From positions 1,218,746-1,282,745 of the forward strand of contig NZ_KI669454.1 in assembly GCF_000507845.1 (NCBI RefSeq): 64,000 nucleotides of DNA, in the 5' to 3' direction. Below, in pieces: positions 1-8,945 of this stretch. The notes under the pieces were generated by a model, which worked only from the letters and a program-made list of their open reading frames with translations, did not search any database and was not told the origin of the DNA. The stretch comes from Helicobacter macacae MIT 99-5501. GTDB lineage: Bacteria > Campylobacterota > Campylobacteria > Campylobacterales > Helicobacteraceae. Position numbers and translations under genes: made by a program. How positions within the stretch are numbered: the first letter of the stretch is position 1; the number at the start of each line of letters is the position of its first letter.

Positions 1-95
1 CTTCGCTTGTTTTCTAAAGAAACTTCGCTTCGCTTGTTTTCTAAAGAAACTTCGCTTCGCTTGTTTTCTAAAGAAACTTCGCTTCGCTTGTTTTG
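1..95. repeat. 27-bp tandem repeat
   Basis: A 27-base unit (starting CTTCGCTTGTTTTCTAAAGA) is repeated exactly three times at 1-81 and continues as a partial fourth copy. The array may extend left of the window. Inverted, partly diverged copies lie at about 553-654, just upstream of htrA. No credible gene is encoded here. Confidence 0.9.
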
Positions 96-141
96 CAAGA
101 ATCGCAAGGCAATTCAATTCGTGGCACTTTACGCTTTTATT

Positions 142-232
142 CGTCATTGCGAGACTTGACGAAGTCAAGTCGTTGCAATATCTATGTCTTTTTTGTAGAT
201 TGCCACGCTCACTTCGTTTGCTCGCAATGACG
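142..232. repeat. REP-like palindromic element
   Basis: A 91-bp element is bounded by a perfect 12-bp terminal inverted repeat: CGTCATTGCGAG at 142-153 and its complement at 221-232. It contains an inner palindrome, ACTTGACGAAGTCAAGT, at 154-170. Related elements occur at 2261-2415 and 14459-14674, so it is dispersed in this genome. It carries no coding capacity. Confidence 0.8.
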
Positions 233-552
233 AAGCCTTAGGAATCTAAAAAACCCACCCTCCACAAAAATACTTAAAGCCTATACCCACCCCTAGCCCC
301 CTCCGCACTAGCAAGGTGGAATGTGCGCTACGATAAATTTGAAGTGTGAATATCTCACAAGAAGTGATTTTTGCAAAAATACTTAGATTTTTATAAATAT
401 TTAGATTTTCGTTTTACAATTTGGCATTTGCTTTGCTAGCACACAATAATCAGGTGTAAAATTTGCAAAATCTCGCCAAGATTTTGCTAGCGTTTTGCAA
501 AATCTCATTTTCCGCCATTGCGAGAATCACTTTATCGTTCGTGGTAAAAACA
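233..552. other. AT-rich intergenic stretch upstream of htrA
   Basis: No gene is supported. It includes a C-rich segment near 280-320 (CCCACCCCTAGCCCCCTCC) that recurs inside the pldA 5' cassette near 14334-14379 (inverted) and 14709-14740. Nothing else is recognised. Confidence 0.5.
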
Positions 553-654
553 AGGCGAAGCCAAAGTTTCTTTAGAAAACAAGCGAAGTGAAGTTTCTTT
601 AGAAAGCCTTTGGCTTCTTTAGTAAAACGAACGAAGTGAAGTTTCTTTAGTAAT
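553..654. repeat. Degenerate inverted copies of the 27-bp repeat
   Basis: Several copies of AAGTTTCTTTAGAAA and GAAGTGAAGTTTCTTTAG are reverse complements of the tandem unit at 1-95. They end about 30 bp before the htrA start codon and so lie in its probable leader or promoter region. Confidence 0.75.
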
Positions 655-682
655 CCAAACAAAAAATCTAGGAGAATCCAAA

Positions 683-2125
683 ATGTCAAAAAAATCGTAT
701 TTTTCCACTCTAGCACTAGCTTGCGTAGTGTGTGCTTCCTCACTGCAAGCCTACTCTATCCAAAACGCCCCCAAAGCCTCCAAACGCGCAAACCCTATGA
801 ATGACAAAAACACGGTGTATTCCTACCACGATGCGATTGTGAGGGCTACCAAAGCCGTAGTAAATATCTCCACGCAAAAAAAAGTCGCAAACAACATTAT
901 GAACCCAATGTTTAACGACCCGTTTTTTCAGCAGTTTTTTGGCGATATGTATAGCCAAATCCCAAAAGACAGGGTAGAACGCTCTTTGGGCAGTGGCGTC
1001 ATCATCTCGCACGATGGCTATATCATCACCAATAACCACGTAATAGACGGCGCGGACAAAATCATCGTAACGATTCCAAATGACACAAGAGAATACACTG
1101 CTAGCCTTGTCGGCACGGATAAAGACGGCGATATTGCTGTGATTCGTATCAGCAAAAACAACCTGCCTTTTGTGCCATTTGCCGATAGCAATGATGTCGC
1201 AGTGGGCGATGTAGTCTTTGCTATTGGGAATCCATTTGGCGTAGGCGAGACCGTAACTCAAGGTATCGTTTCAGCTATAAACAAAAATATCCAAATCAAC
1301 GCTTATGAAAACTTTATCCAAACAGACGCTTCAATCAATCCCGGGAATTCAGGTGGTGCACTAATCGACTCACGCGGTGCGCTAATCGGTATGAACACAG
1401 CTATCCTCTCACGCACAGGTGGCAATCACGGAGTGGGATTTGCTATCCCTGCAAATATGGTAAAAGAAGTGGCAAATTCTCTTGTCAAAGAGGGTAGAAT
1501 CCAGCGGGGTTACATAGGTGTAGGCACGCAAGACATAAGCGAAAATCTACGCTCAAACTACGGCAACGCTCAAGGCGCGGTAGTCATCTCTATCGACCCC
1601 AAATCCCCCGCACGCAAAGCGGGGCTACTTGTGTGGGATTTGATAACTGCAGTAAATGGCAAGCCTGTCAAAGACTCTGCTAGCTTGCGAAATCTAATCG
1701 GTGCGCTAAAACCAAATGAGAGAGCAACTCTAAGCATAATCCGTGATGGCAAACCTCAAACTATCACGCTCACGCTTGCTACGCGCAAAGACGGAAGCGC
1801 AAATGAAAGTGCGCCTGTAAATATCCCAGAATCTAGCGATGAAAAAAGCGCGCTAAAAGGAATGCGCGTAGAGCCACTCTCTGCCCAAATCCGCCAAAGA
1901 TACAGAATCCCAAGCGACATATCAGGCGTGATAGTAACCAATGTCGCGCCAAACTCTCCAGCACAAGAGGCGGGATTTTCTCAAGGCGACATCATCTCTC
2001 AAGTAGAAGACATAGCTATCAAAGACACGGCAGACTTTGCTCGTGCGCTAAACAAATATAGGGGCAAAAATAAGCGATTTTTGGTGTATTCAAATGAGGG
2101 TGCTCGCACGATAGTGGCAAAATAA
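683..2125 (+). CDS. htrA: Periplasmic serine protease/chaperone HtrA (DegP/DegQ family)
   Basis: A 480-residue Do-like protease that degrades or refolds damaged envelope proteins in the periplasm; in pathogenic relatives HtrA is also secreted and cleaves host junction proteins. Residues 1-23 form a signal peptide ending SLQA. The trypsin-like domain shows a full triad: His119 (TNNHV), Asp150 (GDIAV) and Ser223 (PGNSGG). Two PDZ domains follow, at about 260-355 and 385-475. Length and order match the family. The start is fixed by AGGAGA eight bases upstream of the ATG. It appears monocistronic, with repeats on both sides. Confidence 0.96.
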   Translation: MSKKSYFSTLALACVVCASSLQAYSIQNAPKASKRANPMNDKNTVYSYHDAIVRATKAVVNISTQKKVANNIMNPMFNDPFFQQFFGDMYSQIPKDRVERSLGSGVIISHDGYIITNNHVIDGADKIIVTIPNDTREYTASLVGTDKDGDIAVIRISKNNLPFVPFADSNDVAVGDVVFAIGNPFGVGETVTQGIVSAINKNIQINAYENFIQTDASINPGNSGGALIDSRGALIGMNTAILSRTGGNHGVGFAIPANMVKEVANSLVKEGRIQRGYIGVGTQDISENLRSNYGNAQGAVVISIDPKSPARKAGLLVWDLITAVNGKPVKDSASLRNLIGALKPNERATLSIIRDGKPQTITLTLATRKDGSANESAPVNIPESSDEKSALKGMRVEPLSAQIRQRYRIPSDISGVIVTNVAPNSPAQEAGFSQGDIISQVEDIAIKDTADFARALNKYRGKNKRFLVYSNEGARTIVAK

Positions 2126-2260
2126 GGCGTGATAATTTAGACAATAATTTTTTGTGATTTTGGGGTGGATTTGCTCGCTTAGCTATGGGGTATCATCGCG
2201 AGAAGTATAGGGCTATGAGGTGGGGTAAATTCCCCTTGAATCTCAAGCAAGGTTAGCAAC

Positions 2261-2415
2261 CGCCACTGCGAGCAAGTCGAAAGACTTGCGTGGCAATCTA
2301 TATAAATTTCGGTTTTACTTTGTTTTGTGGGACATTGGCAAGGATACAACGAAGCAATACATTTTTTAATTTGTGGATTGCCACGAGAATCTTTGCGGAT
2401 TCTCTCGCAATGGCG
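2261..2415. repeat. REP-like element, longer variant
   Basis: The region between htrA and the convergent aminotransferase (2126-2468) holds a 155-bp element ending in CGCCACTGCGAG and CTCGCAATGGCG, an imperfect terminal inverted repeat like that at 142-232. Inside are small palindromes such as GAGAATCTTTGCGGATTCTC. It may help terminate transcription, but that is inference. No gene is present. Confidence 0.7.
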
Positions 2416-2468
2416 ATTGGCAAAAAATAATCTAAAGAATCCCCTTACCTTGCTTAAGCTAGATAGAT

Positions 2469-3695
2469 TTATTTTTTAGCGATAAATTCCTCTATTTTAT
2501 CGCTAATGTATTCAATATGTTTGTTTCGCAGGTGCTCTCCCATCGGCAGGCTTATGATAGTTTTTGCCCGCCTTGACGCATTTGGTGTAGGTAGCACCCG
2601 CACTCTCTCATCGTTTCGTAGCACTTCTATATCGCTAAGTGCGTTTGGATAGTGGATAGAGCATTCTATGCCGTTTTTTTGCAGAAATTCACACAAGCTA
2701 TCCCTACCCTTTTGCCCCTCCATAAGCCACTCAATGACAAAGAGATGCCATACGCACTGCTCGCTAAGAGGTGGCAGCTTTAGATAGCCCTTTTTCTCCA
2801 AAGATTCTAGCTTATAATAATATCGCCTAGCAGCCCTTGTCCTGTATTCGTTATGTGTTTCTAGCAATGGTAGTTTTATTGTCAAAATCTTTGCTTGGAT
2901 AGAATCTAGTCTTGAGTTATACCCTAGTGCTATGTGGTGATTTTTTACAAACGCATCGTTTTGGTATTCTTGTCCGTGATTTGCGATTTGCCTAGCTTTT
3001 TTGACTAGATTTATGTCTTTTGATAGCACCGCCCCGCCATCACCATACGCACCTAGATTTTTGCCCGGATAAAAGCTAAATGTCGCTATATCACCCACAC
3101 TCCCCACACTTCGCCCTTGCTTATCCACTCCCCCGTGCGCTTGAGCGCAGTCCTCGATAAACGCTAGAGAATTCTCTTTGGCAAAATCGCGTAGCTTGTC
3201 TAAATCAAGCACTTTGCCATAGAGATGCACAGCGATAAATGCGCTAGATTTTGGGCTTAGATTTTCTTTATTTATGACAAATTCGCCATTTTCATCGCAA
3301 TCAATTATTGCGAGGTTTAGCCCCGCATTTAGCACAGCTTCTGCACAGGCAAAGTAAGTGTTTGCAGGGATAAGCACTTCGCTATGAGGTGGCAAATCTA
3401 GGGCTTTTAGGGCGATTTGTAGCGCGTCAGTGCCATTGCCTACGCCTACGCAGTGGTTTTTGTTATAAGCACTATGAAGTAGCTCTTCTATGGCTTCATC
3501 TAGCTTTTCTTTGGGTTTTTTGGGTGCTTTGCCAAAAATCGTGCTACTGAAATTCTCCTCAAACTCGCTTACCGCGCTTCCTAGCACGAATTCTGCATTT
3601 TTGCAAATGCTCTCTACACCCTTTAGCACCGCTTTTTGCAAATCCACAAACTGCGCTTTTAAGTCCAAAAACGGAACTTTTTTGACTTCTTTCAT
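2469..3695 (-). CDS. DegT/DnrJ/EryC1/StrS-family sugar aminotransferase
   Basis: A PLP enzyme that transaminates keto-sugar nucleotides in the making of surface glycans (LPS O-chain or flagellin sugars). The start PFLDLKAQF is typical of the family. GNGTDALQIAL, an Asp-rich region and SFYPGKN follow; the lysine in SFYPGKN is the Schiff-base residue (about residue 212). About 408 residues is normal. The ATG at 3695 is preferred, but a GTG 21 bases upstream in the same frame is also possible. No glycan-gene partners lie next to it, so the exact sugar cannot be told. The closest remembered relatives are FdtB/QdtB-like 3-aminosugar transaminases. Confidence 0.87.
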   Translation of the reverse strand: MKEVKKVPFLDLKAQFVDLQKAVLKGVESICKNAEFVLGSAVSEFEENFSSTIFGKAPKKPKEKLDEAIEELLHSAYNKNHCVGVGNGTDALQIALKALDLPPHSEVLIPANTYFACAEAVLNAGLNLAIIDCDENGEFVINKENLSPKSSAFIAVHLYGKVLDLDKLRDFAKENSLAFIEDCAQAHGGVDKQGRSVGSVGDIATFSFYPGKNLGAYGDGGAVLSKDINLVKKARQIANHGQEYQNDAFVKNHHIALGYNSRLDSIQAKILTIKLPLLETHNEYRTRAARRYYYKLESLEKKGYLKLPPLSEQCVWHLFVIEWLMEGQKGRDSLCEFLQKNGIECSIHYPNALSDIEVLRNDERVRVLPTPNASRRAKTIISLPMGEHLRNKHIEYISDKIEEFIAKK

Positions 3696-3826
3696 ATCCT
3701 TACACCCTTTTGCCACACCTATTGAAACAAACTTTCAAAGGCGAGCGATAGATTTTGCTAGACACCCTCTTATCTCGCAAGTAAAATCTAAATCGGCAGG
3801 ATTTTTTAACAAAATCGTATTTTTAT

Positions 3827-4540
3827 CTAGCACACACCATTATGAGAAAGAGAAGCATAGCCTGTGTTTGGGTGGATACATATTGATTTGCTAAAGCCTT
3901 TTTTGTGTAGTGTGATTTTTAGCGGGGCGTGCAGGGCAAGTGCTTCTTTGCCACAATATGGCTTGCCAAATCTATCAAATTTCACGCGAAAAGTCCCCAT
4001 TTCTTGGCAGTGTGGATTGGAATCTAGTGAGATAAATTCTACACCAAAATACTCCCCTAGCCTAACGGCTATTTCGGCATTGTTGCGACATTCTATGGAA
4101 ATGTTTATATTGCTATACCCTGATAGACATCGCTTGTTTTTGCCACTTGTAGCGATTATATCGCCCACGCTTGGTTGATTGTCTCTATCGGTGGTGGGGG
4201 CAAATCTAGGCGTATCAAAATATATGCTAAAACTTTGAGGGGTGTAGATTCCGCTTTGGTGGAATTGGATTTGCCAAAAGTTTTTGTGCGATTCTAGCAG
4301 TTTGCTTGGGCTAATTGATGGGTGCATTTTGGTAAGCGTTTGAGTCTGTGCGGTGGTGGCAAAATCTAGCGAATCATTTAGTGCTAAATGCTGCGTATAG
4401 CGGATATGAGATAGCGTGTGGATAGCAGCACTATGGAGGGCTTGGCTAGATTTTGGTGGCAAGCCAAAAAACACAAAAGCCCCCAAAATCGCAATCCCAA
4501 AAACAAGCTCAAGCACGCTAAAGCAATCACGCATAGTCAT
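3827..4540 (-). CDS. Prepilin-type N-terminal protein (pseudopilin-like)
   Basis: A 237-residue protein with a short positive N-terminus followed by FSVLELVFGIAILGAFVFF. This matches the class III prepilin signature, with glutamate at +5 of the predicted mature form. The residue before the cleavage point is cysteine (DC|FSVLE) rather than the usual glycine. The rest is a soluble domain with several cysteines. No type II secretion or type IV pilus genes are nearby. Type II pseudopilin is the likeliest class; the function is unknown. A second ATG at 4534 is an alternative start. Confidence 0.65.
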   Translation of the reverse strand: MTMRDCFSVLELVFGIAILGAFVFFGLPPKSSQALHSAAIHTLSHIRYTQHLALNDSLDFATTAQTQTLTKMHPSISPSKLLESHKNFWQIQFHQSGIYTPQSFSIYFDTPRFAPTTDRDNQPSVGDIIATSGKNKRCLSGYSNINISIECRNNAEIAVRLGEYFGVEFISLDSNPHCQEMGTFRVKFDRFGKPYCGKEALALHAPLKITLHKKGFSKSICIHPNTGYASLSHNGVC

Positions 4541-4653
4541 TTCTCACTTTTTGATAAATTTAGCAAGATTCTTGTGCAAAAAATTTTTGCCACAAGATTT
4601 TTTTTTACGCAAAAATTCTCTTATAAATTCTTGCGATGAAAACTTCAGTGCGA

Positions 4654-5943
4654 CTACACACGACAGCCACTATGTCGCACCAAAAAATAGCTAGCCACAC
4701 TTACACCAAAATACTCTATGGAGATTCTCTCGCTTCTGTATCCCTTTGGCTTTTTCTCATAAAGGCAAGCACCACTCCCCATACCCACACCATAAAACCC
4801 AAGTCGCAAAGAAAGGCTAGAATCTTGCGTTTTTATCGCAAGTATATTGCGCGATTTTAGTTCGTTTGCCAAGTCTTTTGCCACATAGTAGGGATAGGCA
4901 AAATTTGGCTTAGATGAAAAAATATATGTGATTTTGTTGCCAAATAGCAAAAGCGTCTCTAAAAGCAAAGTAGCTATGATAAAACTCATACGAATTCTAA
5001 ATCGCCTTTTAAACTGCTTTAGTCTCAAGCGAATATCGCTAAAAAATCCAAATGCTAGCACAGGGAATCCCACCAAAAGCAATGGCGTGAATTGTGTAAT
5101 ATCTACCTTTTGTCGCAATGACAAAAGTATCATAAGTATAAGCCCGCTTGTAGCGATATACACCATAAGAGAATCCTCCTTGCGTCTTGCCACTGCTGCA
5201 TAGAGCGTATAAACATAATACAAAAACAAAAATGGCGAAAAAAGCATAGCGATACTTCCTAGCAAATCCAAGCAATATGCCTTTGGAATCCCACCGATAG
5301 ATTCCTCATACAAAAACATATTTAGCCCAAACCCCAAAATCGAAGCGACAAATGTCTTTGTTTTGCGCTTTTTTATCGCAAATGCACAAAGTGCTACAAA
5401 CACCGCACTAAAAGCCAAATCTAGCAAGCCAAAAACAAAAATGCTAATATAAGGTGGACGAGAAAAACGCATCTGAAAGTAGCAAATAAGTAACAAAGCA
5501 AATAAAATAAATCCGCTTTTATATAGCAAAATCGCGCTTAGATTTGTCGCAGGCAAAAGCGCGTATAACGCCATAAGCAGCAACGAATCGCTAGGCTTTT
5601 TGAGATACAAACGACTAAGATTATACATAAGTAGCATATTTACACAATGGAGTGCCAAAAACCCACCTCTAAGCGCGTAATCATTGCTACCAAAGATTTC
5701 AAGGCAGAGTGCCACAAAAGAAAATAGATGAGAATCTCTAGCCGATAAAAGCGCGTTTATTTCTTTGCTACTGATAGAAATCTCGCTTATCATAAAAAGC
5801 AGTGCAGATAGGCTTGCTAGCAATATAGAGCCAAATCCCACATCGACTAAATCATACTTGCGCCCTGCTCTTTTGAAATCCTCTGCCCAAATAGCTATGT
5901 ATAAATATAGTTTTTTAAATATTTGAGATATATTTGCAAGCAT
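4654..5943 (-). CDS. Polytopic membrane protein, glycosyltransferase family 39-like
   Basis: A 429-residue protein with about ten hydrophobic segments and a C-terminal soluble tail. After the first membrane segment lies a loop with acidic residues (SARDSHLFSFV) and then NDYALRGGFLALHCVNMLL, which recalls the ArnT/PMT-type GT-C fold, where acidic loop residues contact a lipid-linked sugar donor. The assignment rests on this layout only. The start is supported by AGGGGG five bases before the ATG. It lies downstream of ilvA on the same strand with a 28-bp gap, so the two may be co-transcribed. Confidence 0.55.
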   Translation of the reverse strand: MLANISQIFKKLYLYIAIWAEDFKRAGRKYDLVDVGFGSILLASLSALLFMISEISISSKEINALLSARDSHLFSFVALCLEIFGSNDYALRGGFLALHCVNMLLMYNLSRLYLKKPSDSLLLMALYALLPATNLSAILLYKSGFILFALLLICYFQMRFSRPPYISIFVFGLLDLAFSAVFVALCAFAIKKRKTKTFVASILGFGLNMFLYEESIGGIPKAYCLDLLGSIAMLFSPFLFLYYVYTLYAAVARRKEDSLMVYIATSGLILMILLSLRQKVDITQFTPLLLVGFPVLAFGFFSDIRLRLKQFKRRFRIRMSFIIATLLLETLLLFGNKITYIFSSKPNFAYPYYVAKDLANELKSRNILAIKTQDSSLSLRLGFYGVGMGSGACLYEKKPKGYRSERISIEYFGVSVASYFLVRHSGCRV

Positions 5944-5971
5944 TGATACCCCCTAAAATCGTGCATAAAAT

Positions 5972-7180
5972 CTACAAAATCTCACTAAATTCATATCCAT
6001 TTGCTTTTAGCTCTTTGCAGATTTGCTGCTTGTGTGCTTCGCCCTTTGTCTCAATAGCAAGCGTGATATATACATCTCCATAGGCTAGATTTATCGAAGT
6101 CCTATCATAATCAGTTTGGACAATATTTGCATTTGCTTTTGCAAGTATGCTAGTGAGGTTTTGGAGTGCACCCGGTTTATCCATAAGCACGATTTGAAGC
6201 TGTAAGCGTCTATGCGTTTTGATAAGCCCTTTTTGGATAATGAGATTTAGCATAGTTACATCGATATTTCCACCACTTAGCACTATGCCTACGCGCTCAT
6301 TTGGCTTGATTTCTAGCTTGCGATGAAGCAGGGCGGCTACGCCAGAAGCCCCCGCTCCCTCCACGACTAGCTTTTGATTTTCTAGTAGGTAGAGAATCGC
6401 ACTTGCGATTTCCTCATCATCTACTTCAACTATCGCGCTTAATCCCTCGCAAATATATGAGAAATTTAGCGCATTGACATCGCGCACAGCTATGCCATCT
6501 GCGATAGTGCGAACCGAAGTAGAATTTTGGATTTTTTTGGCATAAAAACTTGTCGCCATAGCATTCGCTCCCTTTGCTTGCACACCTATGATTTTGGTGT
6601 GAGGGCTTAGGGCTTTGTATGCGCTTAGGATTCCCCCGATAAGTCCACCGCCACCGATAGGCACAAGCACAAAATCTAGCTCTTGCTCCTCTATCATCTC
6701 AAGCGCGATAGTCCCCTGCCCTGCCATCACCTCCTCATCTGCAAATGGGTGGATAAAGCTCAAATCCCTTTGCTTTGCTATCTCATAAGCCTTAGCATAA
6801 GCCTCATCATAGTTATCCCCACTTAGCACGACTTCAGCACCTAGCTCTTTGGTGGCTAGGACTTTTAGAAGTGGTGTGGCTTCAGGCATAACAATCACAG
6901 AGGGTATCCCAAAATGTCGCGCAGAGTAGGCTACGCCTTGAGCGTGATTGCCCGCACTTGCAGCGATGACACCTTTTGCGCGGGATTGCTCACTCATTTG
7001 AGCGATTTTGTTAAACGCACCGCGAATTTTAAACGCCCCCGTGCGTTGCAAATTTTCTTTTTTTAGGTAGATATTCGCGCTTGTTAGGCTTGATAGTCTA
7101 GGTGCGTAAGAAAACGCCGTGCGCTCAATCACAGGAGCGATGATTTGATGAGCTTTTTGTATGGATTCTAGGGGAAGCAT
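5972..7180 (-). CDS. ilvA: Threonine ammonia-lyase (threonine dehydratase)
   Basis: A PLP enzyme that deaminates L-threonine to 2-oxobutanoate and ammonia, the first step to isoleucine. The PLP lysine is K51 in GAFKIRGAFN. The phosphate-binding glycine loop (PIGGGGLIGG) and LSGGNID follow. Residues about 325-402 form an ACT-like domain, as in the 400-residue TdcB/IlvA class. AAGGAA four bases before the ATG sets the start. The other isoleucine genes are not in the window. Confidence 0.93.
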   Translation of the reverse strand: MLPLESIQKAHQIIAPVIERTAFSYAPRLSSLTSANIYLKKENLQRTGAFKIRGAFNKIAQMSEQSRAKGVIAASAGNHAQGVAYSARHFGIPSVIVMPEATPLLKVLATKELGAEVVLSGDNYDEAYAKAYEIAKQRDLSFIHPFADEEVMAGQGTIALEMIEEQELDFVLVPIGGGGLIGGILSAYKALSPHTKIIGVQAKGANAMATSFYAKKIQNSTSVRTIADGIAVRDVNALNFSYICEGLSAIVEVDDEEIASAILYLLENQKLVVEGAGASGVAALLHRKLEIKPNERVGIVLSGGNIDVTMLNLIIQKGLIKTHRRLQLQIVLMDKPGALQNLTSILAKANANIVQTDYDRTSINLAYGDVYITLAIETKGEAHKQQICKELKANGYEFSEIL

Positions 7181-7491
7181 AGATTTCCTTATTATGTGGG
7201 GTTATGGAGTGCTTTAAGGCTTTTTGTAGTTTTATCACATTTTTTGTGTTTTAGATTGTGTGGCGTTATTGTAGTAGCTTAGAGTTTAAGAAGTGTTTAA
7301 TGTGAAATAAAATCACTTGTAGATTTTGGCTGGATTTTATTTGCGGCTTATTGTGGCTTAGCCTTATTCACTTGGTTTTGGCTTGTTTTTTTGCTTATTC
7401 TTGGTTTGCGCTTGATTGTAGTTGCTTATCGCTTGGATTTTGCTTAGGCAAAACCGTTATGCCACATTTTATGCAAGTCTATTTTATAGGC
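7181..7491. other. Intergenic region between ilvA and hemerythrin
   Basis: No gene, tRNA or strong hairpin was recognised. It should hold the ilvA promoter, but no clear TATAAT was found on the minus strand. A plus-strand open frame at 7351-7662 runs antisense to the hemerythrin gene and looks spurious. Confidence 0.5.
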
Positions 7492-8073
7492 TTATTGTGT
7501 GGGTTCTTTTTTGTCATCACGAACAAATTTTATCACCTGCCCGCAGGACTTGCAATGAAAACTCTTGCCCTTTTGGATTTTTTTGTGAATCGTATCAAGC
7601 AAGTGAAATTCTTTTCGGCATTGACAAGTGTAGATATGAAATATTTCTTTGTGTTGCTCTAGATTTTTTTTTGCTTCTTCTTGGTGGGAAGCCCTCCATT
7701 TTTCTATTTGCATATCCTCTTTCAAAATATGCTCTATGAGCCAATCCTGCGTGATAATGGCAAGTTTTTGCTTAAAATCATAGCGGATATTTTGGATAAG
7801 GCTTGTCATATTGCTTATGATTTCTTGATGGGATTCTCTTTGCTGCTCTAGGTGCGGATAGCCGATACTCTCCATATAGGCTTCCTCATCAGCAAAATGC
7901 ACTTTCATATACTCAAATAGCTCAAACAAAATCTGCTTTATCTCATCGCTACCTGCTTGCTTATTGATAAGCAACCCTGCACGATAAGCAATGTCAAAAA
8001 GCTGCTTGTGCTGCGCGTCAATAGCGTCATTGTGTATGCTGTATTTGCTTTGGTCCCATTGAGGTAAATCCAT
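7492..8073 (-). CDS. Bacteriohemerythrin with C-terminal Cys-rich (zinc-ribbon-like) domain
   Basis: A di-iron oxygen-binding hemerythrin. The N-terminal four-helix domain shows the ligand pattern: His14 (SIHND), QHKQLF with His22, HFADEEAYM, HLEQQRESH and EHILKEDM. A C-terminal segment of about 50 residues carries CQC and CKSC with FVRD, a probable metal-binding ribbon that most short bacteriohemerythrins lack. The start at 8073 is chosen because AAGGA lies six bases upstream, whereas the ATG six bases earlier would touch the ribosome site. A close paralogue lies at 34267-34875. A role in oxygen sensing or scavenging in a microaerophile is plausible. Confidence 0.88.
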   Translation of the reverse strand: MDLPQWDQSKYSIHNDAIDAQHKQLFDIAYRAGLLINKQAGSDEIKQILFELFEYMKVHFADEEAYMESIGYPHLEQQRESHQEIISNMTSLIQNIRYDFKQKLAIITQDWLIEHILKEDMQIEKWRASHQEEAKKNLEQHKEIFHIYTCQCRKEFHLLDTIHKKIQKGKSFHCKSCGQVIKFVRDDKKEPTQ

Positions 8074-8111
8074 TTTCATTCCTTAAAAGCATTCTTTTTC
8101 CAAACCAAAAT

Positions 8112-8117
8112 ATTATA
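8112..8117 (-). promoter_or_regulatory. -10 box for hemerythrin gene
   Basis: Minus-strand TATAAT about 39 bases upstream of the start, in an AT-rich setting typical of Campylobacterota sigma-70 promoters, which need little -35. Confidence 0.5.
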
Positions 8118-8285
8118 AAGCCAAAGCCAAACCCTAACCCAACTCCAGCTTTGATAAACTACCCTACACAATCTCTTTGTTCAAAAATAGAATAATTATA
8201 CATATAAAATAAAATTTTGCAATAAATTTTTAAGATTTTCTTTATTTGTATTTTTGAAGTTTGCATAAAGTAGGTTTTATGTGGA

Positions 8286-8291
8286 TATAAT
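8286..8291 (+). promoter_or_regulatory. -10 box for dedA
   Basis: TATAAT preceded by GGA, 67 bases before the dedA ATG and downstream of an AT-rich stretch. Confidence 0.5.
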
Positions 8292-8357
8292 CCCTTTTCG
8301 TATTTTTAGAAAAATGCAGATTTTATCAAATAAGTAGTCAAACAACAAAGGCAAAAA

Positions 8358-8945
8358 ATGGAATCTACAATCAACTCTTTTAGGGATTCTTTTGATTCGT
8401 GGGGATATATCGTGCTATTTTTGTATTGTATGGGTAGCGGATATGTGGGGATTTTGGCAGCGGGCGTGCTATCCAGCCTAGAGCAGATGAGCCTTTCTCT
8501 AAGCATACTTATAGCGACTTTGGGCAATATTTTTGGTAGCTCTATGCTTGTATATGCGGTGCGCTATGAGAAAAAAGAGTTTGCCAAATACCTTAGCAAG
8601 CACCGCAGAAAAATCGCGCTAATGCACTTGTGGCTACGCAAATACGGCTCTATCTTGATTTTTGTCAATAAATATCTATACGGAATCAAGTTTTTAGTCC
8701 CTGTGGCAATCGGCGTTAGTCGCTACAATTTCAAAAAGTTTTTGCTACTAAATACCCTCTCTTGTGTGATTTGGGCTAGTTTGCTAGGAAGTGTAGCGTT
8801 TTATAGCTCAAAGTTTATCATCACGCTTTTTGACAAATATGGACAATACTCATACATAGCAGTAATAGCAGTGCTTGGTGTTGTCGCAGTTGGCATAATC
8901 GCGCTTAATAGATTCTCAAAACCAAAAGTGCTAGAAAATGAATAA
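8358..8945 (+). CDS. DedA family inner-membrane protein
   Basis: A 195-residue DedA/SNARE-associated (VTT) protein. Members act in proton-motive-force balance and lipid (undecaprenyl phosphate or phospholipid) flipping. About four hydrophobic segments flank a conserved core: an acidic N-terminal re-entrant region with GSGYVGILAAG, then the F-x-x-R-F-x-x-x-R-like stretch seen here as FVNKYLYGIKFLVPVAIG with following SRYNFKKFL. Length is normal. Its last codons overlap the start of the next gene by 8 bp, so the two are translationally coupled. Confidence 0.85.
   Translation: MESTINSFRDSFDSWGYIVLFLYCMGSGYVGILAAGVLSSLEQMSLSLSILIATLGNIFGSSMLVYAVRYEKKEFAKYLSKHRRKIALMHLWLRKYGSILIFVNKYLYGIKFLVPVAIGVSRYNFKKFLLLNTLSCVIWASLLGSVAFYSSKFIITLFDKYGQYSYIAVIAVLGVVAVGIIALNRFSKPKVLENE

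Noticed and set aside
450..743. Minus-strand open frame of 97 codons across the htrA start
   Set aside because: It is made of the 27-bp repeat copies, overlaps the htrA signal peptide in antisense and has no ribosome site.
740..1261. Minus-strand open frame of 173 codons inside htrA
   Set aside because: It lies wholly antisense to a well-conserved protease domain and matches no family.
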